IMG/VR virus record: IMGVR_UViG_3300048589_000604
Coordinates: 1 to 42,155 of that record
Strand: one strand, 5' to 3'
From: a virus
Length of the DNA stretch: 42,155 nt
Part shown: piece by piece, positions 29,065-37,873 of the stretch
Layout of the letters: the number at the start of each line of letters is the position of its first letter
Position numbering within the stretch: position 1 is the stretch's first letter
Program-made: the position numbers and the translations under genes
Notes under the pieces: generated by a model
Databases searched by the model: none
The model's input: the letters and a program-made list of their open reading frames with translations, nothing else
What the model was told of the DNA's origin: nothing

Positions 29065-30297
29065 TTATGAGAACCATGATGTAGGTTCTTCTTTTTCCTT
29101 ACTTGATTTAACTGAGGATTTCTTTGTTTGTCTGGCTAATTCTTCAAAAAGAGCGTCTGATTTTTTAGACATTCCTGCTTTTTGAATTGTTGATAGAGTA
29201 GGGTCCTTTTCTAAAGTTTTTAGCAAAAGGGCTACTTTAACTTTAAGTTCGTGATTTTCAGGTCTCTTAAGATCTAAGATCTTTTTATCAAACTCTGTTA
29301 AAGTCTCTCCAGATGGTGTCTTATATTTATCCACCAAAAGAAATTCTTGTAGTTCTTGTGCTAATTTAGTATTGACAGGGATACCGTCAAATTCTTTAGT
29401 TTTTAGCTTATTTTGTAAAACAGTATTTACATTGTTAACATACTGTTGTTTAAAAGCTGCTTGATCTTTTAATCTTTTTTCACTATCTTGTTCTAATTGA
29501 GCGATTTTAGCAGCTTCCTTCTTAATTAGAACTTTATGGTACTTCTGAGCGACTTGCTCTAAATCTCCATAGTTTTTAAGTCTTTCAACCTCTGTAAGAA
29601 CATCTTCTTGTTCAAGTCCTTGATCTAATAGAGTTTGTTTTATTACTTGAATTTGATTATCCTCCTTAGAGAGATCTAATTCTGAGAAATTTTCAATTTT
29701 ATTGTACGTTTCAAAATAGTCTTTTGGATGTACACCTTTTACATATATGGCTTCGAACGCATGTTGATAATCTTCTCCAAACTGATTTAGAAAGGAGTTA
29801 ATTTTTTGCATTGCTGTTTTTTCTCCTTCGTATTTGAACCTTTCGAGAAAATCCTCAGGAGATTCAATTTTCACATCTTCCTCATCTTCATCTAAAGAGA
29901 AAACCCCTAGTTTCAGAAGGTCTTTAGCTAAAGCTCCAAATTTGTTATTTGTAGGTTCTTCTTCTTTAGTTTTAGAAGAATCGTCTACAGTTTCTTCTTT
30001 TTTAGTTTCTTTTGAAGGATCTTCTTTCTCCTCATCTTCCTGTAGAAGATCTAAAATAGGATTAGTTTCTTCTTTAACTTCTTCTTCTTTAGTAGAAGTA
30101 GTTTTTTGTTCTTCTTTCTTAGGTTTTTCTTCCTTTTTAGGTTCTTCTTTCTTAATCTCTTCAACCTTTTCAGGGGAAGCAGAAACTGTTTCTGAACCCA
30201 ATAAATCAGTAATTATAGATTGATCTCCTAATAGTGATGTCTCCTCGATACTGAAATCAGTAAATGATGTTGAGGAACCTTCTTTGTTCTCAGCCAT
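29065..30297 (-). CDS. Putative scaffolding protein (410 aa)
   Basis: Begins MAENKEGSSTSFTDFSIEET. Residues 40-125 are an acidic and Lys/Glu-rich low-complexity region (EEIKKEEPKKEEKPKKEE). The rest is helical and charged, with coiled-coil segments (KEAAKIAQLEQDSEKRLKDQ), and the end is TKKSSVKSSKEKEEPTSWFS. A long, soluble, helical, highly charged protein directly before the capsid gene is the usual profile of a scaffold. No HK97-type serine protease motif is seen. A possible promoter lies upstream at 30327-30358. Confidence 0.7.
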   Translation of the reverse strand: MAENKEGSSTSFTDFSIEETSLLGDQSIITDLLGSETVSASPEKVEEIKKEEPKKEEKPKKEEQKTTSTKEEEVKEETNPILDLLQEDEEKEDPSKETKKEETVDDSSKTKEEEPTNNKFGALAKDLLKLGVFSLDEDEEDVKIESPEDFLERFKYEGEKTAMQKINSFLNQFGEDYQHAFEAIYVKGVHPKDYFETYNKIENFSELDLSKEDNQIQVIKQTLLDQGLEQEDVLTEVERLKNYGDLEQVAQKYHKVLIKKEAAKIAQLEQDSEKRLKDQAAFKQQYVNNVNTVLQNKLKTKEFDGIPVNTKLAQELQEFLLVDKYKTPSGETLTEFDKKILDLKRPENHELKVKVALLLKTLEKDPTLSTIQKAGMSKKSDALFEELARQTKKSSVKSSKEKEEPTSWFS

Positions 30298-30326
30298 ATG
30301 TAGTTATTTTAATTGGTTTTCGGGTA

Positions 30327-30358
30327 TAAAAGTAAAATTATAATTTGGATAATACAAG
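30327..30358 (-). promoter_or_regulatory. Possible promoter for scaffold-capsid unit
   Basis: Minus strand CTTG (30355-30358), 20 bases, then TACTTTTA (30327-30334), which is one base off TAnnTTTG and about 30 bases before the scaffold ATG. It lies in the only sizeable gap (87 bases) between the peptidase and scaffold genes. Confidence 0.35.
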
Positions 30359-30384
30359 AAAAAACATACATTTATAGGTTTTTT

Positions 30385-30813
30385 TCACGATAATATAGCA
30401 TTAACTTTCGCTCTCTTTAAAGATTTATTATATTTATTGATTATTCTGTGAGCTTTATCTATGATATTTTCTAAGTAATAGCACTCCATTTCATCATTAC
30501 TTAGTGATAATTTATAACCATGCCAAGAAAATAATATATTTATAAGATGTTTTACTTCATGTGCTATTTCTCCAGGTTTTGCATTATATTTAAAAAACAA
30601 CATATATTTACGTCTACCTTCTTCAGTTTCATAAGCATAGGTATAAGCTCTTATATATTTTTTCTCACTTTCTAAAACTATTGTTTCCGAAGTTTTATCC
30701 TCAGCATAATCAATACCTTCTCTTACTGTTTTTCCCACAAATACCCATATATTTGCTTTAAACACAGGTAAGTTAAATTTATGAAAAAGTAATGTTGGTT
30801 TTACAAATTTCAT
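30385..30813 (-). CDS. Small zinc metallopeptidase between portal and scaffold (142 aa)
   Basis: Contains HEVKH at residues 85-89 (GEIAHEVKHLINILF), a HExxH zinc site, and NDEMECYYLENI at 106-117, offering Glu108 or Glu110 as the third ligand. The N-terminal 75 residues form a beta-rich part (KANIWVFVGKTVREGID). It is short, soluble and without a signal peptide, so it acts in the host cytoplasm or in the procapsid. Its ATG overlaps the portal stop (ATGA), linking it to portal expression. A prohead-maturation role is possible from position; alternatives are a peptidase against host targets or an inactive structural zincin. Confidence 0.75.
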   Translation of the reverse strand: MKFVKPTLLFHKFNLPVFKANIWVFVGKTVREGIDYAEDKTSETIVLESEKKYIRAYTYAYETEEGRRKYMLFFKYNAKPGEIAHEVKHLINILFSWHGYKLSLSNDEMECYYLENIIDKAHRIINKYNKSLKRAKVNAILS

Positions 30814-33416
30814 TTTTTCTTAGGTTTAGCCTTCTGCTGTTTTGATCTGTTTTTGGCGTTAATTTTGGCGATTTGGAGGTCATTGTTCATATTCTCCCTA
30901 GCAACCTGAAGTTTCTCTCTTTCAAGTTTCATCTTATCTTCTGATAACTTATACTTGTTTTGAATATCTAAAAGTTTAGATTGATGAGCTTTAGTCACCT
31001 TATCTTTTTCTAGGGATAGTTTATTAGCTTCATAGAGATCTGGTATTTCATTACTGTTAGAGTCCTCTCCTTCTACTTTACCAAAACCTAATGCTGAAAT
31101 TATAGCAACTTCTTTCTTATTTACCCTATCCAGCTCTTTTTCATAAGATTCGTGTGCTCTGTCTAGTTCATTCTCGTAAGCTAATTGTTCAGCTTGTTTT
31201 TGTGCTATCTGAGCTTGTTGATCTATCTTTTGTTGTTCTATTTGTTGATTTTGAGCTATAATTTCCTCTTGTTTGTCTCTTAATACTTTAAAGACCTTTT
31301 CCATTTGTCTAATAGAATCTGTAGAATAAAGAGCTATTACATCATGGAAAGAACCTCCATTTTGAAGTAATGGATGAGCTAAACTACGAATTTCTTCAAA
31401 TAACCTCTTGTCTTCTGGTCTATTAGTAGGAAATACCTTCAAATCTCTTAATTTAAGATCTGATCCATTTACCTGCACAAAAGCAGAGGTACCTTTAGAA
31501 TTTATATAGGAAAGAGTTGATAATGGTTTATGACTTTCTATATATAATGAAGCATCTATGATAGCTTGATATAATTGCCCTAATACATACTCATGTGCTA
31601 CAAATAAGGGTTCTGTTTGAGCATAAGATTGTTGTAAATTAGACTGTGTAGCTGTTGCTGTTGCAGATGGAGCTGATGTACCCAATCTTTCTCTATTCAT
31701 ACCTACAAGTTCCCAACATTGAGATTTTAACCAATCAGCCATATTTATACGGGCTGTCATTTCATTACTTCTTGTAAGATCTATGTTTTTAGCAATTGTA
31801 GTATTGCTCATTGGAGCTTTAGTATTCTCAGGACTGTCATCATCAAAACTGATACCTCTTTCTTTAGCTTCTAACATCCACATATCTACAGCATCTTGAT
31901 CATCCCCATCTTTCAATTTAGGAATTCTCCTGATATTTATATTGGCAATGTTACCTATTTCTTTTTCAAGAAGTTGATAAAGTTGATTTAAACATATGTT
32001 ATATAAAACCTGAAAAGGCTTCATCATATCAATAATAGACTTAGCCTCCGTATTCTTTATCTCAAAGTTTACTCCTATAATAGGACAGTAATTAAGAATC
32101 TTGAGTGGTTTAACATGATAAATATCTGGTCCTACTTTTATACCTTGATACCATTGATTTATCCAACCCCACTCTATAGATATTTCAGAAGGAATAGTTC
32201 CTGATTTATAATTTTCATCTACTAGAATAGTTTGTTCATTACCTAGTTCATCTTCGTATATAACTTTACCTATTTTCTTTTTAGATATCCAGTATGCTTT
32301 TACCACTACATATTTATATCCGAAAGCTGAAACATTAGAAGATAGACCTAAGAAATCTTGAAGACTATCATTGTTGTCCTTCATATTGGCTTCAGCCATT
32401 GCTCTTTCCTGAAGTATTAATGGATCATATGTGTCATATTTTACACTGTCCCATCCCGGTTTTACATTTGGATCAAATAAGTTCGATTCCCTTACATTTA
32501 TAAGACCAAAGTTTTCTACACCTTTTCTTAAATGATCTATTTCTTCTTTTGTGAGATCTGGTACATTTTCGATAATTTCAGAAATTTCCATTACATTTAC
32601 AGTACCAGCAGCATATGCACCTCTAGCTCTCCCTGTAGGGTCTGATGTGAACTTACGATCGGGTGTTGTAAGATGCCATACATTTTTTGGATTCTCTACA
32701 ACTACATTATATCCTAATTTTGAATTATCTTCGTATATATGATAATACTCTCTTGCAGAGATGGAAAGATCTCTGAAAGCATCTTCGCTCATCTCCTTTA
32801 TATTAAAATCAGCTTTTTGACAAGTGAGAATGTGATTTCCCCATTTTTCAGCTTTTGATGTATAACTTTCAATTTCATCCTTAACTTCCTCAAGGGTTAA
32901 TTGTTCTATTTCTTCATCACTTATTTCTTGTCCTTGTAAAGCTAAAGTTTCTTGTATTTTAATTCTTGCTTCCGTTAAAATATATTCATTCAGCAATTGA
33001 GTTTTATAATCTAATTCTTCAGATTTACTATCATCATCAAATGCTTTTACTTTATAATCATCAGGTCTTTTAGTAAGTTCCCCAACTAATTCATTTAATG
33101 GAGTTGTTATAATTGAATAATGTTTTACATATGCTGGTAAACCCATATCCTTCGTAAGGATTTCTGTAAAACTCTTAACTTCTTCTTCCATATAAAAGTC
33201 CTCTTGATGGAGGATTCCTTTTACAAGGTCGTAATTTTTAACAAAGGTTTCTCTATTTTTTACATATTCTGCATACCCTTTATTCGAGAAATAATCCATA
33301 GCTCCTTTAATCCAATCAGGATTTTCTTTCTCTTTTTCAGTTTTAAACTGATCGGGAAACTGTATATGAAAAGGATACTTGTTAGCATCCTCTTTAATGT
33401 GCTTAATTATAGCCAT
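30810..33416 (-). CDS. Portal protein (868 aa)
   Basis: Begins MAIIKHIKEDANKYPFHIQF. The order terminase-portal-scaffold-capsid, the length, and segments such as YSIITTPLNELVGELTKRPD, CPIIGVNFEIKNTEAKSIID and MADWLKSQCWELVGMNRERL fit the crassvirus portal. The C-terminal 170 residues are a Gln/Lys/Glu-rich coiled coil (NQQIEQQKIDQQAQIAQKQA) ending in a basic tail, probably the barrel/crown region inside the head. It starts directly after the terminase stop, and its own stop overlaps the start of the peptidase gene. Confidence 0.85.
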   Translation of the reverse strand: MAIIKHIKEDANKYPFHIQFPDQFKTEKEKENPDWIKGAMDYFSNKGYAEYVKNRETFVKNYDLVKGILHQEDFYMEEEVKSFTEILTKDMGLPAYVKHYSIITTPLNELVGELTKRPDDYKVKAFDDDSKSEELDYKTQLLNEYILTEARIKIQETLALQGQEISDEEIEQLTLEEVKDEIESYTSKAEKWGNHILTCQKADFNIKEMSEDAFRDLSISAREYYHIYEDNSKLGYNVVVENPKNVWHLTTPDRKFTSDPTGRARGAYAAGTVNVMEISEIIENVPDLTKEEIDHLRKGVENFGLINVRESNLFDPNVKPGWDSVKYDTYDPLILQERAMAEANMKDNNDSLQDFLGLSSNVSAFGYKYVVVKAYWISKKKIGKVIYEDELGNEQTILVDENYKSGTIPSEISIEWGWINQWYQGIKVGPDIYHVKPLKILNYCPIIGVNFEIKNTEAKSIIDMMKPFQVLYNICLNQLYQLLEKEIGNIANINIRRIPKLKDGDDQDAVDMWMLEAKERGISFDDDSPENTKAPMSNTTIAKNIDLTRSNEMTARINMADWLKSQCWELVGMNRERLGTSAPSATATATQSNLQQSYAQTEPLFVAHEYVLGQLYQAIIDASLYIESHKPLSTLSYINSKGTSAFVQVNGSDLKLRDLKVFPTNRPEDKRLFEEIRSLAHPLLQNGGSFHDVIALYSTDSIRQMEKVFKVLRDKQEEIIAQNQQIEQQKIDQQAQIAQKQAEQLAYENELDRAHESYEKELDRVNKKEVAIISALGFGKVEGEDSNSNEIPDLYEANKLSLEKDKVTKAHQSKLLDIQNKYKLSEDKMKLEREKLQVARENMNNDLQIAKINAKNRSKQQKAKPKKK

Positions 33417-35453
33417 TTATCTAAATATTTTAATTTTTTTATTTCTGAGTGTAGACGGAGTGCTTGTAAATAAAGGAGGTCTTTTATTCTTACTAGTGTA
33501 TATTGATTTAACTCTTTCATCAGAATCCGAACCTACTTTTCCATATATAGGGTCCATTTTCATAGCTAGTGCGATGGCTAATTCTGCTGCAATAACCCTA
33601 TCATAATTACCCTCCTCATCATTATATTGAATAATTTCTTCTAATAATAAAGGATCTAAAATTCTTTTAACTCCTAATATTTGATTTTTTATATTACCTT
33701 CTTCATCTCTTTCTATTACTAATTCTTCTTCTAAGTATTTTTTCAAACAAGAATGAAGAAAATCCCTTATTTTACCAGCAGATCTATGTATTCCATATTC
33801 TCTGGAAACAGTAGTATTAGGTACTATATCTTTTAACCATTGGGGTTGTTTTTCTAGATAATGAGCATCTCCTTTTGCAATCATATAATCTATAAAGGAA
33901 ATTTCATCATTTTCGCATAATGTTCTTGCATTATAATATTTTATAAGAAGTCTTGCTTGTTCTTCCCATTTTTCTTTTTTATCAGGTCTCGCACAATAAG
34001 AGGCTACAAACATATCTTGATATTTATCTCCTGTTATTTCGTGCATTCTTTTATATATAAACACACTACCTAGTGAAGAACTATATTCTGATTTACCTTG
34101 TCTATAAGGGTCAACTCCCGCAACATATAAACCATAAGGAGGAGACTCCATAGGGAATTCATATATAACTACTGGAGCATCTTTAGAATCATTTGGTTTT
34201 AAAGGAAAATTAGATATTGGTAACTTATCTGTAAATTCATGCTTAATCTCAGTATCATCAGCATATAATATTACAGGTGTACCGTTCCTACCTTCATTTA
34301 ACAATCTTATTTTTTGCCTTTTAGCACTCTCTATATCAAAAATATTATCAGAATTAGAAAGAAAACATTCCTCTATCGTAAGAGGGTGATACATGACTTT
34401 TTTAAGGTATACTGTACCATCTGGATTTTTTCTAGCTGACTCTCTCTCTTTTTCAATTAATTTTAAAGCTTTTTCTTTGTTAGAAACTTTTATTTCTAAT
34501 TTAGATAATTCAGGATAATTACCCTCAGGTAGTCTACCTTCTTTTATTAAATATTTATCTAATGTAGTGTTTTCTTTGCAGTCTTGTCTATAAACTCCTG
34601 ATAGGAAGAGACAAGTCTCCTTACCAGTAGCTTCGTCTTTGAAAGGTAAGAAATCATTCGCTCTCGGATTTAAAAAGAAGTTTTCAGCATCTTTACCATT
34701 ATCGAAACTTCCTCCAGTACCAACTAATATAGGAATAGCTCTCCATCCAAATTCTCCCTTCATGGCAGGAACGCCCGCTTCAAATGCTTGAGCAAAAGCA
34801 TATTTCCCTACTTCGTCCATTATAAAAGACTTAGCAGTAGTACCCGCTGATACTTCGGTATTATGACCATCTTTAGCATTTCTAATGACTATATATGACC
34901 ATATTTCATCTTCCCCATCTGGTTTCTTATACCCTAATCTAATCTGATTAGACCTCCATGTTTTATCTAATCTAGGAATATTCAAACCTGACCATACTTT
35001 TTTTAGTCCGAAATCAACTTTATCTTTTAACAAAGATAGGTCATTATCATTACCACATACTATTACATTTTGAGTAAGTTTAAACATTATGGCATTCATA
35101 CCAAAAAAAGAAGCCTCCATCTCACTTTTTCCACCTTGACGAAGACCTATCTCCATATAGCCTAATTGTTGCACTCTACATTTTTCAAGTGCTTCTGCTC
35201 GTATCCATTCATTATCTCTTAACTTAGGTCTGGATTCTTCACGTACTATATTACCATGTTTATCTTTTGAATCTATACGAATCCACCAATGATTTAAATG
35301 CCAGTATAACCATCCAGAAATATGAACACCGTTAATATTAACCCCTCCTTTAATTTTCTCTTCTTCCCAATTAATAAGTTGTTGAAACTCCTCTGTCCCT
35401 GGAGGGGGGAGTTTTTTCATATTACAAAAAAATTCTGTAGTTTTAATTTCCAT
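33417..35453 (-). CDS. terL: Terminase large subunit (678 aa)
   Basis: ATPase and nuclease motifs are in order: a Walker A-like LRQGGKSEM at about 104-112, Walker B SFIMDEVG (D213, E214), then a RuvC-like nuclease with VAGVDPY (D450), LCENDE (E516) and NYDRVIA (D620). The N-terminal segment INGVHISGWLYWHLNHWW is characteristic of crassvirus terminases. It drives DNA packaging into the procapsid and cuts the concatemer. Its start could also be M12 (35420), since MKKLPPPGTEEFQQLI looks like a natural N-terminus. The whole gap before it is made of GTTGGACAT repeats. Confidence 0.92.
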   Translation of the reverse strand: MEIKTTEFFCNMKKLPPPGTEEFQQLINWEEEKIKGGVNINGVHISGWLYWHLNHWWIRIDSKDKHGNIVREESRPKLRDNEWIRAEALEKCRVQQLGYMEIGLRQGGKSEMEASFFGMNAIMFKLTQNVIVCGNDNDLSLLKDKVDFGLKKVWSGLNIPRLDKTWRSNQIRLGYKKPDGEDEIWSYIVIRNAKDGHNTEVSAGTTAKSFIMDEVGKYAFAQAFEAGVPAMKGEFGWRAIPILVGTGGSFDNGKDAENFFLNPRANDFLPFKDEATGKETCLFLSGVYRQDCKENTTLDKYLIKEGRLPEGNYPELSKLEIKVSNKEKALKLIEKERESARKNPDGTVYLKKVMYHPLTIEECFLSNSDNIFDIESAKRQKIRLLNEGRNGTPVILYADDTEIKHEFTDKLPISNFPLKPNDSKDAPVVIYEFPMESPPYGLYVAGVDPYRQGKSEYSSSLGSVFIYKRMHEITGDKYQDMFVASYCARPDKKEKWEEQARLLIKYYNARTLCENDEISFIDYMIAKGDAHYLEKQPQWLKDIVPNTTVSREYGIHRSAGKIRDFLHSCLKKYLEEELVIERDEEGNIKNQILGVKRILDPLLLEEIIQYNDEEGNYDRVIAAELAIALAMKMDPIYGKVGSDSDERVKSIYTSKNKRPPLFTSTPSTLRNKKIKIFR

Positions 35454-35454
35454 A

Positions 35455-35485
35455 GTTGGACATTTAGTTGGACATTATGTCCAAC
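35455..35485. repeat. Triple GTTGGACAT repeat abutting the terL start
   Basis: Plus strand: GTTGGACAT at 35455-35463 and 35467-35475 (12-base period), then the inverted copy ATGTCCAAC at 35477-35485. The last two form a perfect 9-bp palindrome with a one-base centre. The 32-base gap between the possible small terminase and terL consists almost entirely of these copies. It could be a protein-binding operator, an mRNA hairpin at the terL start, or a packaging recognition site. Confidence 0.8.
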
Positions 35486-35791
35486 CTACTGCATTCTATG
35501 AGGAACTGTTCCTGATCCTCTTGCCTCTTTTTTAACTTCTTCTTTTTCTCTCATAGCATCTACTTCTTTTAGTAAAGCTAAATAATTTTTCATTGTTTCT
35601 TGAATAAATTTACCTTGTTGTTCAATAGACGCAATCACCATAGGTAACATCCCCCCTTTTGCTGTAGATTTCCATTCTATACGGTCCTTTAGTTCATTTA
35701 TAGGGTTTGCATCTACATAAGCTCTCCAGCTTTTTAATTGCTCTTCTGCCCAACTAAGTTCTATATCTATAAAAGTCTGCTTCTTAGCCAT
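35486..35791 (-). CDS. Possible small terminase subunit (101 aa)
   Basis: Begins MAKKQTFIDIELSWAEEQLK. It is helical, with a conserved-looking IEWKSTAKGGMLPMVIASIE and a C-terminal coiled coil (YLALLKEVDAMREKEEVKKE). It lies directly upstream of terL, the usual place for TerS, and has TerS-like size, but no clear DNA-binding helix-turn-helix is visible. It ends with a TAG stop, showing that TAG terminates translation here. It overlaps the next gene upstream by one base. Confidence 0.5.
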   Translation of the reverse strand: MAKKQTFIDIELSWAEEQLKSWRAYVDANPINELKDRIEWKSTAKGGMLPMVIASIEQQGKFIQETMKNYLALLKEVDAMREKEEVKKEARGSGTVPHRMQ

Positions 35792-36087
35792 TAGTAATCA
35801 TTTAGTTCATCATCATCTAGGGATGATATATCCTTCAAGTTCATACCATCTTTTATAATTTGTTCAAGTTCTTCATCGTTTGTTTCGCGATGAACGTCCA
35901 TTTCTAATGTTGCTTTATATTTAGTAAAAGCGTAAAGTACTTCTTTATCTGGTAGTCCCCATATATCTCCATAATCATCGAGAGCTGTTGATATGTGTTT
36001 TCCTATATTACAATTAGGGTATTCTTTTTTAAGTTCCATTAGAATACCTATTATTTCAATATAATAGTTTGGTTTTATTTTTTTCAT
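35791..36087 (-). CDS. Small acidic protein of unknown function (98 aa)
   Basis: Begins MKKIKPNYYIEIIGILMELK. The sequence is helical and becomes strongly acidic (NDEELEQIIKDGMNLKDISS, then LDDDELNDY). It includes NCNIGKHISTALDDYGDIWG. Its stop overlaps the start of the TerS-like gene by one base, so it is part of the packaging cluster. I do not recognise a family. Confidence 0.65.
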   Translation of the reverse strand: MKKIKPNYYIEIIGILMELKKEYPNCNIGKHISTALDDYGDIWGLPDKEVLYAFTKYKATLEMDVHRETNDEELEQIIKDGMNLKDISSLDDDELNDY

Positions 36088-36088
36088 T

Positions 36089-36274
36089 TTATACCTTAGT
36101 TAATAGTCCATTATATTGAGCACACATCTCTGTTAATGAAGGTTTTATAATGGATTTAAGAAGTTTTTCAAGTTGTTCGTTTGCTTCTTTTTTTACTTCA
36201 GGAGAAACTCCTTCAGTTCCAATAAGTGCTCCTAGTACCTGAATAAAGGGTATGGTGAATTCTATCTGTCTCAT
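36089..36274 (-). CDS. Small helical protein of unknown function (61 aa)
   Basis: Begins MRQIEFTIPFIQVLGALIGT and continues with two predicted helices (SPEVKKEANEQLEKLLKSII). Its ATG overlaps the stop of the 80-residue gene by four bases (ATGA). Packed inside the pre-terminase cluster; no motif recognised. Confidence 0.65.
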   Translation of the reverse strand: MRQIEFTIPFIQVLGALIGTEGVSPEVKKEANEQLEKLLKSIIKPSLTEMCAQYNGLLTKV

Positions 36275-36513
36275 AGTAGGTTTTTAATATCTTTATCTGT
36301 TAATGTAGTTTTTTCTTCTGTGAAATATTCTTCAAAATCTGGTAAATATTCATCATCTATATAATCTTTAGAAAAGAATAATCCGATAGTATCACCATCT
36401 TCATCATTAGAGCCATATAGATCAATAAAATTAACACCTTTATCATAGACATCATTTAGAATGTCAATAAATGATTTTAGATCAATCTTTCTTATTCTGA
36501 ATTCCTTTTCCAT
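36271..36513 (-). CDS. Small acidic protein of unknown function (80 aa)
   Basis: Begins MEKEFRIRKIDLKSFIDILN. It has a high Asp/Glu content (YGSNDEDGDTIGLFFSKDYI) and ends KTTLTDKDIKNLL. It overlaps its upstream neighbour by 32 bases and its downstream neighbour by 4, so the three small genes are probably translated together. No family recognised. Confidence 0.65.
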   Translation of the reverse strand: MEKEFRIRKIDLKSFIDILNDVYDKGVNFIDLYGSNDEDGDTIGLFFSKDYIDDEYLPDFEEYFTEEKTTLTDKDIKNLL

Positions 36514-36880
36514 ATTTAGTCCATTTTAAAGGTATTTTATTATTAGGATGATCTTTATTCCAGGTTTCTATACCACAATTAGAACCAAGTCCTGAAGTTC
36601 TCATATTTATTCCACAACCACAGAATGAACAGTGATCATCCGTCCTATGCGTTTTATATTGATATCCAGCAAGTTCTTTAAATTCTTTAGAGGAAACCGC
36701 ATTCTTGCTCATAAAAGGACAAGTCTGACAAATAATTCTTCTTCTTATAATTTCATCCTTTTCATCATCAGGTAAATTGTTTAGTTTTAACTGAACATTA
36801 TTTACAACTGCTTCCACAATTTTAGCTGAATTAGGTAATCCTGCCGGTATCAACTTTAAGTATTCTCCAATTGCTGACAT
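36482..36880 (-). CDS. Zinc-ribbon-like protein (132 aa)
   Basis: The start is placed at the ATG at 36880 (MSAIGEYLKLIPAGLPNSAK); an alternative at 36913 would overlap the HU-like gene by 58 bases instead of 25. Two metal-binding clusters are visible: CQTCPF, then HCSFCGCGINMRTSGLGSNC. This C-x2-C...C-x2-C-x-C...C layout occurs in a common small protein of Bacteroidota phages. The preceding helix NNVQLKLNNLPDDEKDEI is usual for it. Role unknown; the position among DNA-binding genes suggests nucleic-acid or protein binding. Confidence 0.7.
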   Translation of the reverse strand: MSAIGEYLKLIPAGLPNSAKIVEAVVNNVQLKLNNLPDDEKDEIIRRRIICQTCPFMSKNAVSSKEFKELAGYQYKTHRTDDHCSFCGCGINMRTSGLGSNCGIETWNKDHPNNKIPLKWTKYGKGIQNKKD

Positions 36881-37224
36881 TTTTCTATTTTTGGTTTTAT
36901 TCCTTCCATCCACTTTAAAGTAGATTCTAACTTCATACTAATACTTCTTCTTCGATCTTCTGTTAATTCAGGTTTCTCAAGTATCTCTCTAAAAACTCTT
37001 TCTTTTGAAAGGTGTTTCTCCCATTTTTTCTTAGCCTTCGATTCGTTGAATATAAATTTACCAAAACCCGATATCTCAATAGTATCGTGTTTCTTAGTTG
37101 CTTCATAAGCTCCTTCCATTTGGTGAACAACAATTGCATCTATTGTTTTTACTGGAATATTTGTTTTTAAAGACATTACTCTAACCAAATAGTCTTTAGT
37201 ACTCATAGATATTGGTTTATCCAT
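36856..37224 (-). CDS. HU/IHF-family DNA-bending protein (122 aa)
   Basis: Helices 1-45 (STKDYLVRVMSLKTNIPVKT) are followed by TIEISGFGKFIFNESKAKKK at 48-67, which matches the HU/IHF beta-strand with GFG. The usual NPxTG arm is missing and replaced by a short Lys-rich stretch, after which a long C-terminal helical extension follows. HU/IHF-like genes at this spot are a known feature of crass-like phages and could condense phage DNA or assist packaging or transcription. It overlaps the winged-helix gene by eight bases. Confidence 0.8.
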   Translation of the reverse strand: MDKPISMSTKDYLVRVMSLKTNIPVKTIDAIVVHQMEGAYEATKKHDTIEISGFGKFIFNESKAKKKWEKHLSKERVFREILEKPELTEDRRRSISMKLESTLKWMEGIKPKIEKCQQLENT

Positions 37225-37579
37225 TTCTGTAAAGATTTACCTGTAGAATTATATTTTTATCGAAATCTAGTAATATCTTAGGATTTACTTTAACCTTATT
37301 ACTTTCTTTGATTAAAATCCCTAATTTTTTAAGCTTACTAACCATATTATTAATGGTAGGAGCTGAAGAGTTATATAACTTACAAAATTCTTCTTTGTAG
37401 GTAAATGATGAAATATTACCTTTTATAGCAGCAAAGGCTATCAATTGAATTTCTCTTTCTGTCAATTTTATTCTATTAATAGATGATAAAATAGAATAAT
37501 ACGTATAAGCTATATCAAGAGAATTACTTTCTTTCTTTTTTAGTTTCTGATATATAGTTGGTTGTTGTTGGTCTTCCAT
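37217..37579 (-). CDS. Winged helix-turn-helix DNA-binding protein (120 aa)
   Basis: Begins MEDQQQPTIYQKLKKKESNS. Residues 40-100 form a typical winged-helix: KLTEREIQLIAFAAIKGNIS, then LYNSSAPTINNMVSKLKKLG as recognition helix and ILIKESNKVKVNPKILL as the wing. It probably acts as a transcription regulator of the virion block it leads. The promoter at 37585-37615 ends five bases before the ATG, so the mRNA should start at or almost at the start codon. Confidence 0.8.
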   Translation of the reverse strand: MEDQQQPTIYQKLKKKESNSLDIAYTYYSILSSINRIKLTEREIQLIAFAAIKGNISSFTYKEEFCKLYNSSAPTINNMVSKLKKLGILIKESNKVKVNPKILLDFDKNIILQVNLYRNG

Positions 37580-37584
37580 AAGTG

Positions 37585-37615
37585 CAAATATACAATAATT
37601 TCTATAATTAACAAA
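37585..37615 (-). promoter_or_regulatory. Bacteroidota-type promoter at the head of the virion block
   Basis: Minus strand TTTG (37612-37615), exactly 19 bases, then TATATTTG (37585-37592), followed by CACTT and the ATG of the winged-helix gene. A perfect match to the -33/-7 pattern. It predicts a leaderless or very short-leader mRNA. Confidence 0.75.
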
Positions 37616-37638
37616 AATAATTTCAAATTAATGCCATA

Positions 37639-37827
37639 TTATGTTGAAATTTTTTCTAAGTTTCTTTCTACTTCATCTATTTTATTATATAAATCGTCTA
37701 TCCTGTATTGTATATCTTCACATTCATCACATCCCTTTTCAAAAAATTCACCTTCCAGTTCTTCTAGTTTTTTCTTACATCTTTGTAATTTACGCTTCAA
37801 AGAAGCTTTTTGTTGACTTTTACTCAT
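37639..37827 (-). CDS. Small coiled-coil protein (62 aa)
   Basis: Begins MSKSQQKASLKRKLQRCKKK. It forms two antiparallel helical segments (KKLEELEGEFFEKGCDECED, IQYRIDDLYNKIDEVERNLE) with Cys residues between them, suggesting a helical hairpin. It is the first gene of the leftward block after the tRNA array and lies upstream of the promoter for the winged-helix gene, so it is probably transcribed from the tRNA side. No family recognised. Confidence 0.6.
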   Translation of the reverse strand: MSKSQQKASLKRKLQRCKKKLEELEGEFFEKGCDECEDIQYRIDDLYNKIDEVERNLEKIST

Positions 37828-37873
37828 ATTTAGTTATTTTAAATTAGACACACCATCCCCATTAATTATATTA

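Noticed and set aside
29834-30223. Plus-strand ORF of 129 codons rich in Ser and Phe
   Set aside because: It is the antisense of the Lys/Glu-rich region of the scaffold gene.
30359-30384. Terminator after the small zinc peptidase gene
   Set aside because: GAAAAAA and TTTTTTC can pair on the minus strand, but the stem is all A-T with a bulge, too weak to call.
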